Part shown: piece by piece, positions 38,341 through 64,000 of the stretch | How positions within the stretch are numbered: position 1 is the stretch's first letter | Layout of the letters: every line of letters begins with the position of its first letter | DNA from: Synaphobranchus kaupii | Taxonomy: Eukaryota > Chordata > Actinopteri > Anguilliformes > Synaphobranchidae | Length of the DNA stretch: 64,000 nucleotides | Assembly (NCBI GenBank): GCA_029718625.1 | Contig: CM056379.1 | Coordinates: 56,289,487-56,353,486, forward strand | Reading direction: 5' to 3' | The notes under the pieces: generated by a model | Seen by the model: the letters and a program-made list of their open reading frames with translations, nothing else | Database searches by the model: none | Told to the model about the DNA's origin: nothing | Program-made: the position numbers and the translations under genes

Positions 38341-39425
38341 TGGTTAGTTGAGTATTACATATTACATTACAATCACTTAGCAGACACTCTTATCCACAGG
38401 GATGCACAGAAGTGGAGAACAACAGCGCGAGGTCTCAGGAATACAAAAGAACGGGGTAGCACAAAAAGGCACAGAGGCCCATTAATAATGAATAAGGGTA
38501 ATGTTAACTTAAACAACAATTTGCAATCTTAAAAAGTTCCACAAGACTGATAATCTATCTTTACACGGCTATTATTATTCAGAGAGAAAACCAAAGAAAG
38601 AGAAGAAGAAAGTTTATCTAGAGCAGTGGTCTCCAACCCTGTTCCTGGAGAGCTACCGTCCGGTAGGTTTTCAGTTCAACCCTAATTTGGCACACTTGAT
38701 TCTACTAATTTGCAGTTCAGCAAGATCTCTAGCTAATGAATGAGGTGTGCTTTGTTAGGGTTCGAGTGAAAATCTACAGGACGGTAGATCTCCAGGAACA
38801 GGGTTGGAGACCACTGATCTAGAGGGGGTCAGGGGGAGCCATGGTGCAATCTGAAGAGGTGAGTCTTCAGTCTGCGTCAGAATATGGGCAGGGTTTTATG
38901 CAGTGGGAAGCTCATTCCACCACCGGGGGGGGGGGGGGGCAGAACAGATAACTTGAAGGGCTGGTGTGTGTGTGTGTGTGTGTGGAGGGGGGGGGGGGGG
39001 GCTTACCAGATGCAGAGGTAGCAGAACAGAGGGGTGTATAGGGTCTAATTATCTTTTGAATTTGATGCAAGCCGATATAGTTAGCCAGCAGAGGGAGACG
39101 AGAAGATGACATGCCTCTACGGAGGCTGTAGATCAGACGAGCAGCAGCATTCTGGATGAGCTGCAGAGGTGTGACAGGCAAAGGCCAGCAAGGGCGGAGT
39201 TGCAGTAGTCTAGGCGGGAAATGATCAGTGGCTGAACTCAGAGCTGGGTGGTGTGTTGATGAGGAAAAAGGCGGATTCTCCGGATGTTGTACAGGAACAA
39301 GCTGCCGTGATGTTCTCTGAGAGGGGCAGTTTGTTGTTAGAGTGCCACTCTGAGATTCCTGGTAGATAAAGAGAGTGACACTGTGGTGCCATTTAGGACA
39401 GGTCCAGCTGGGGGGGGGGGGGGGT
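38341..39425 (-). repeat. Teleost L2-like interspersed repeat (minus orientation)
   Basis: Starts with the reverse of a LINE tail (attacattacaatcacttag, cagacactcttatcc), then continues with text that is very common in fish genomes: gaagctcattccaccac, gcagcattctggatgagctg, gcggagttgcagtagtctag, ctccggatgttgtacaggaa. The copy is interrupted by a hAT MITE (38624-38816) and by three poly-G runs of 15 bases (38925, 38987, 39410). Short protein frames in it are not genes. The L2 assignment rests on the tail only. Confidence 0.6.
38624..38816. mobile_element. 193-bp hAT-type MITE with perfect target duplication
   Basis: Begins cagtggtctccaaccctgtt and ends aacagggttggagaccactg, perfect complements over 20 bases. 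The flanks are atctagag on both sides (38616-38623 and 38817-38824), an exact 8-bp duplication. No coding content. It is related in design to the MITE at 19048. Confidence 0.95.
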
Positions 39426-42400
39426 ACAGAACCAATGCTACAGGCATTGGTTTTCTACTGCCATCTATTGGATGGAGTACAAAATCACGAAGGATCCAAA
39501 GCACAGAATGTACATAACAAAGCTAGCTTGCTCTTTGTCAGCCTACATAAGCAGGAGAAAAAAAACTAACCAGCTAACTAGCTAACCTTGTGTAGTACTA
39601 TGCCAATTAATGCTTGCTAGGAGTAGTTGTTAGCTGTCAAACTCCAGGCAATGGGGGAAAGTTTGTTTTGTATTTTAATTGTATATTCAATGCATGATTG
39701 TATACCTTTAATGAGTCCAATATTAGCATCCAATCTCGTTTGCCTTGTGCACAATTTTAATATCTGCACAAAGAAAACATCAAGGCTTTGCAACTGGGTT
39801 AGAAGGAGGGGTCTTTTAGCAGAAATGTTCTTAGCGATTTTAAATTTAACGGCATTGGGATGAGAAGATACCGTCAATCATTAGTATGAGCAATAGCAAT
39901 ACATACAAAATAATGCAACCCGGTTGGATACCAAACTCAAATAACCTCTGTTCATTTATAACCCCAGTGTGTGTGTGTGTGTGTGTAGCTTGCACATGCA
40001 GTTGCTTAATGGGAAAAACCTCAGATTCGGTCGCAGCTGGAGATAAGAGATCAGAGGCTCTTAGCCGTTGCCAATCAATACAACTGCAAGGTATTTCCAC
40101 ATGAAGGAACGCACTTGTGCTTTCAATTACCTTTAATCTAAGCAGTGCTGCTGTAGGACAGTGGCTGTCCAGCATGAATGCCAGAGGTCAGAGCCAGTAA
40201 TCCAGTGTATTAAGGCCTACCTTCCTTGGTGGAACAGCCAAGGAAAAGCGAAAATAAGGCCAAGCAGTTGTCTTTGTGCGCCTCTCCTACCTGCATGCTC
40301 ACTCCCACTGACAGCAGTTCTGCCTCTATGTATAAATGACACTACAAGACACCATTTCAAATGTCCGTTTTGACTTTTAAAACCTGAAAGTGCTTTTGTG
40401 TGCTTGAGGAACATGTCTCCGAAAGACTCGGTACAGCCTCAGCTGGTGAATAAGCTACTGATCTCAGACGGGATCAAGGCGTGTTCTTTGATTTTTATTC
40501 CCAGTCCTTCAGGTACCCACATCGTGTGCTTCTGAGCGCTGTTAAATCTCACTCGCGTCGCCCGCTGTGGTTTCTGCCGACCGTGTGAAGAGTGCCTGCG
40601 TAAGCATATCCTTTTGCTCAATTTTACAGGGAAACTGCCATAAATTCTAAGTTACACCTGTACAGAACCAGCGCACGCTCAAAACACTGTCTGTGTATTC
40701 AGAGCTGGACAGGGAAGAACGTGCCCTTTGAAATGTGGTGAGAAAAACCATGTAAACTTCCATTTCTGGGATAGTTAAACAGTTCCTAAAGCATGGCCTA
40801 CATGTCAGTTTGGCTCTCTGTGAGTTTATTGGCAGGGTGTGGACCCCCCGCCTATCTGCTCACAGCAGTGCAGACTCACGGCAGTGCTTTAATATGACTG
40901 GCTCTCAATTACCACACCACTCCCAGCGTGTCCTCTCTGCCATTAAACCCCGCTTCAGGTGTGGGACTGAGCGCTGTGCACACGTTTCGCTTTGCGACAG
41001 CGTTCTGTAAAGCGTTGCAGGCTAAGGAACTCCTGCACGAGACACAATTTGACAGCCAGGTCATAGATGCCCCATTTCAGTTTCCTCAGAGCGCTTAATC
41101 GCTGGAGGGAAAAAGCCACCGGCGAATCCAAACTCTGCCTGCTGTCTCGGCTGACTTTTTCTGTCACGCTCTGAACCTGATGGTGAAGTCCCGCTGCGAG
41201 CGATGACATCACAGTGCTACAATGCCACTTTGCTCCGCCATCGGAAAAATTGAGACATGAAGAACTAACACGCCAAAATCAGGACTTAGGATTCAAAGCC
41301 ACATTTATCCATAAGGTACTTCTGAAGTGGCTGGACAGAATATGTGTATGAGAATACCAAGCATTTCAGACATTTCAAAATGTCCTTCATTTACTGGACC
41401 AATTTGTGGAGATCAGTCTAAATAGTGGTGTTATAGTAAAGTTGATGATACAGAAAGTCTATAAAAATCTCTTAATTGTGACTCTGGGAACAGAGCACCA
41501 AGTCGGAAACAAGACAGCATGACACCATTCGTTTGGATCTCCCAAATGACATTCCACTCATTTCTGTCAAATTGTCCTCATAGGACTAAAATAAACTAAT
41601 AACTTGTATATTACGTGATTTGACGGACAACTTTTCAAACTTCAACCAGCGCAAATCAAACGGCACGTTCGAGATTTTGGGCTTGAGAGTGAAGAGCAAA
41701 GCGGCCAGTTGGAGGATCCTGTTGTCAGAGTTCTGGAACTTTCTGATGCTGACAACAAGCCAGCACTCGAAAAGCCTGCGTCTCAAGATGCAGGCTTCTG
41801 AGGGGGTTTTGCGCATTACAGACTGCCGTCTCTGCTCGCCCCCAGCCCCAGGACACCCCGTTCCGCCGAAAAACAGCCCTTCCTCCGTCTCCCAGTCACC
41901 GCACATACGGCCTCCTCAATAATGCATCAGGGCGCTTGCTCTTAACGGCAAACACTTGTGCTTCCCCCGCTGTTTGTTTCGTCGGGATGTCATGCACAGC
42001 GCCGTCTACCAAATAAAAGATGAAAGCCTCGTTCGCAGATCAGGCGAAGTGGCGCAGCTCACCGCTGTCCACGGTGCGGCTTGACGGAAATCTCCGGGGT
42101 CGTACCCTTACCTTACCTCACATCGCTGAGGCAAAAACAACATATCTAAAGGTGGCCAATCCAGTCAGTAGGCCTACTAAAGCTGTGGGAAACTGGCAGT
42201 GTCAGATAAACCTTCTTAGTCTCACAAAAGCAGTTTCACCTCCAGCCCAGAGGGGCAATAGGGCCCGACTGAGGCGAAGTCAGCACGTCTCCTGCTATAG
42301 TTTGACTTACCGTTTCACTCCAAACAGCTGCAATCAAGGCTTAAGCATCCAATGAACCAACCGAGATTGACGGTCTGTGACAGTCAAAACAAATCAATGC

Positions 42401-44688
42401 GTCACACAAAGCCAAGCCAGCGAGCAATCTTTCCAGCCGGGCCCGGGTTATTTGTATCGCTTACCAATAACAAGCGGCAAAATATATATCCGAAAATGAT
42501 TTCCGGATCGTCAGCAGCGGAGTTAATTGGATATTTGTTTGAAACGGCTCGTCTCTGGCACAGAGAATGAAAACTGCTTTCCTCTGGAAAGTCAGCATTG
42601 TCAATTCAAAGTGTCTGCTCCCCGCAACAAAGGTTGAGCCATTCCGGCATTCCGAAGTCTCTGCATTCCCAATCGGACCTTTTAACCGTGCCGAGGGACC
42701 GATTCATAAAGGAAGGGAACATTCACAGAAAGACAAATCAGGATTTTAAAGAGCGCGGTCATAAAAGCCCAGAAAACAAAGGCTTCCATTTAACTGTGGA
42801 CTATGGTGACTCTGGTATCCTTTCAGTGAATCAGCTTTGCGAATACAACTGAGAATGGCCTTTTTTTATTTTTTTATCCTTGAGGTGACATCACCTGTTA
42901 CAGTACACAATCCACACTCATTTTATTTCTTTTAAATATGTAAACAAACATTTTCATGCCCTGTCTAGTAAAGCTTTACAATGTCTTGCAAATGTGACAC
43001 AAGGTTGAATTTAAAAACAAAAAATGTGTTTCCATGCATCTCTTTTGCAAATTCTACCCTGCACCACAATGACATGCAGAGTACCGCACGCCTCCTCTTC
43101 ATGTGATACGATCTGAGTAGTCTTCCTTTGGGAAATGGGTGCGAATTACGTCAGATCAAAGATAAACGATTCATTTCCTGAACGGACACTCATTGTACAG
43201 GTGGAATCAAAACCCCTTTCATTCTGGCCACGTTCAGTGTGCGAAAGCTTGGGTCAGCAGTTTTTTTCTTTTCAAAAGCACTATTTGGAAAAACTTTGTG
43301 TGATCACAGGCAGGGAAAGGGTCGGCTGACGCAAAGCGCTCCCAAAAGAACTCCACAATAATTAATTTCTCATTTCATGTGCACTGGACTTAAGTGGGGG
43401 GTGGTTGGGATGATTCCATAGACCCCGACTGACAGGGATCCTCAAAAAATATTAGAACATTGGACTCTCGGGGGTGGCCTGAGATGGTGGGGCCCAATGT
43501 GAGATCTTTTCATGGGACCCAAAATCCCTGGTGGCACGCCTGGTCACTCTAAAATCCGACCAGAACGAACAGAATCTTCACACGGCTTTGAATAGAAAAC
43601 GGGTCTAAGGCCATAGGGCGGCATTTGTTCGGTTTCAGATTTGGGAATGCGGGGAAGCGCGCGAGAATGAGAGCGAAACAGGAAAGAAGGGAGGTATGGA
43701 GGGAGAGATGGATGTGAGAGAGAGGCGGCTCCAGATGAAGAGAGACCTCAGAACGCCATCCCTGAAGGGCAGCGGGAAAACAAGTCTTTCATTATTGATG
43801 GAGGTGTCAGCTTCACAAACCTGCAGCGGGCTGCCAAACACATGCAAATGGGCCGCAGAGAGAGCCAATGCCAATCCCTCCTCTGGCCTGTGCTGATATC
43901 CGTGTTCTCTGTTGAAGGGGGGCATGGGGGGTGGTCAGAGTCGTCGGTTAAAATATTTTTTGTTTTGTTGTTATCCCCCAGCCCACCCCACCCCCCACCC
44001 ACTCCACTCCACTCCACTCCTTGCACTTTTCTGCACCCAAATGTCACACATTTTCTGAGAGGCTTACAAACAGAGTGCATTATTATCGATAGGAAAATAA
44101 ATTGTTACATGTACAAGTAATCCAAAATGTGCCTTACTAGGACAAAAAAAACCAGAGCCGTGGTTTCCATGGAAACATCCAATGAAGTGAAAGAAACAAC
44201 ACTTTGGGATATTATTCAGTTTGTTGCGTTCTGATCGTTCAGAGGCATGAGTTGCACTTAGAAAGACTGAATGGTTTGACTGAGAAAAGCTGTCAACAAA
44301 TAGACTGCAGATGAATCCACAGACTCATATTTCAAAGTGTTCTCTGACAAATTCCACTGATTAAGTCTACCTGGACAAAATAATTTTTTAAACGGGACTG
44401 ACGAGAGACATTTTTTGTTATGTTTAATGTGCTGTTTGAGAAAGAGAAGAAAGGTAATATGTACACTTTGCCAAAGCAGAGATCAATGTAAAGAAAGAAG
44501 ATAAAATGTCTTGACAGAGATAAAACATAATATAAAAAGGGCTCACAGCACAACATGAAAGAAGTTGGGGTGGGGATGGAGGGCGGGGTTAAAGTGCAGA
44601 GGATCCGGTCTTGGGAATTAAATGATTTCAGAATGTTTCCAAACTTTCACCGGGGCAAATGAATGAGCAACGGGGATGGGGGCGGAGC
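39426..44688. other. Region downstream of brca1, no supported gene
   Basis: I see no exon with credible splice sites on either strand. The 3' UTR of brca1 should occupy the part just below 44689, but no single polyadenylation signal stands out (candidates: weak ATTAAA near 44421, AATAAA near 42867 on the minus strand). The stretch 40.0-42.8 kb has balanced GC and AT-rich motifs without low complexity. A purine-rich part lies at 43650-43760 and a CCACT repeat near 44000. Confidence 0.4.
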
Positions 44689-63580
<18,892 letters not shown>

Positions 63581-64000
63581 CTGCTGGACCACAAATATAT
63601 AAATTAAAGACTGCCTGGATCTAATAACAGGTGGGGGGGGGGGTTGAGGAATTGCACCTCTAACCGTCAGGAGGCTGGTATGTGGGGTGAGTTCAGCAGC
63701 AAAACCACTATGCTGTGTTCTGCCAAGAGTCTGTCATGAACAGTATATTTACTTTAAACAGTTTGCAACAATCTGTGAGGAACGGTCTGTTCCTTTTGGG
63801 TGGGAGTTCTGGGGGTGTTACCAGAAGAATTGAGGGACGGCTTTAAGAATAGTCATCACATTGAACACAACTGCACCATCAGCACCCATAGTAGCAGCTA
63901 AAAGGAACAGCTAACAGTAAAATGTGCATTAGCTATTTCATTCAACAACATCCTGTGACTGCTAGGTAGCATGTTAGCGGTAGGTACTATATTCAGTTAT
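63581..64000. other. brca1: brca1 intron running off the window
   Basis: No exon recognised. An 11-G run lies at 63633-63643. The next upstream brca1 exon should be beyond the window edge. Confidence 0.5.

Overview
This is nuclear DNA from a ray-finned fish, almost certainly a teleost. Evidence: a multi-exon vertebrate gene (brca1) with the human exon-length pattern, a reprimo-family gene, a tRNA-derived SINE with a fish LINE tail, teleost hAT and Tc1 elements, a DIRS retrotransposon, and many CA/GT and poly-G tracts. The SINE tail, which ends in TGTAA repeats, resembles the eel UnaL2/UnaSINE type. That hints at an elopomorph or another early-branching teleost, but the tail type is too widespread to decide it.

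Layout. 1-2340: gene-free AT-rich DNA. 2343-9526: one copy of a TIR DNA transposon, split by a 5.66-kb fold-back element (2394-8052) made of two 566-bp inverted arms around about 25 copies of a 182-bp satellite-like repeat. A second copy of the host transposon lies at 10604-11853. 12.1-17.0 kb: a 44-bp tandem repeat, a SINE, an AT-rich fold-back element and a 1973-bp solo LTR with a 5-bp target duplication. 17.5-20.75 kb: a decayed DIRS-type retrotransposon on the minus strand, with a 206-bp hAT MITE inside it. 22827-23162 (minus): intronless reprimo-like gene (rprml). 23.2-34.3 kb: gene-free, with microsatellites and small repeats. 34299-34377 (plus): a signal-peptide first exon ending in a good splice donor. 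It lies left of a 500-N assembly gap (35891-36390), and no continuation is visible to the right. 36.4-44.7 kb: repeats and unassigned sequence.

44689-63580 (minus): the 3' part of brca1, nine exons matching human exons 16-24, which encode the tandem BRCT domains and the stop codon. Seven of the nine exons that can be compared in length are identical to the human exons as I remember them (88, 78, 41, 84, 74 and 61 bp) or differ by one codon (58 versus 55 bp). The phosphopeptide-binding residues are conserved. The introns hold a 59-bp minisatellite, a nested hAT/LINE/Tc1 cluster, a 290-bp polypurine tract next to a splice site, and a hAT element that makes up 88% of one intron. The upstream exons of brca1 (RING, coiled coil, large exon) lie beyond 64000.

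In human, RPRML and BRCA1 lie on 17q21, and RPRML is close to ITGB3. The order rprml, signal-peptide exon, brca1 is therefore compatible with ancestral synteny. However, the 500-N gap means that adjacency of the two halves is an assembly claim and not a sequence observation. I found no previously unknown multi-gene system. The most unusual structure is the satellite-bearing fold-back element.
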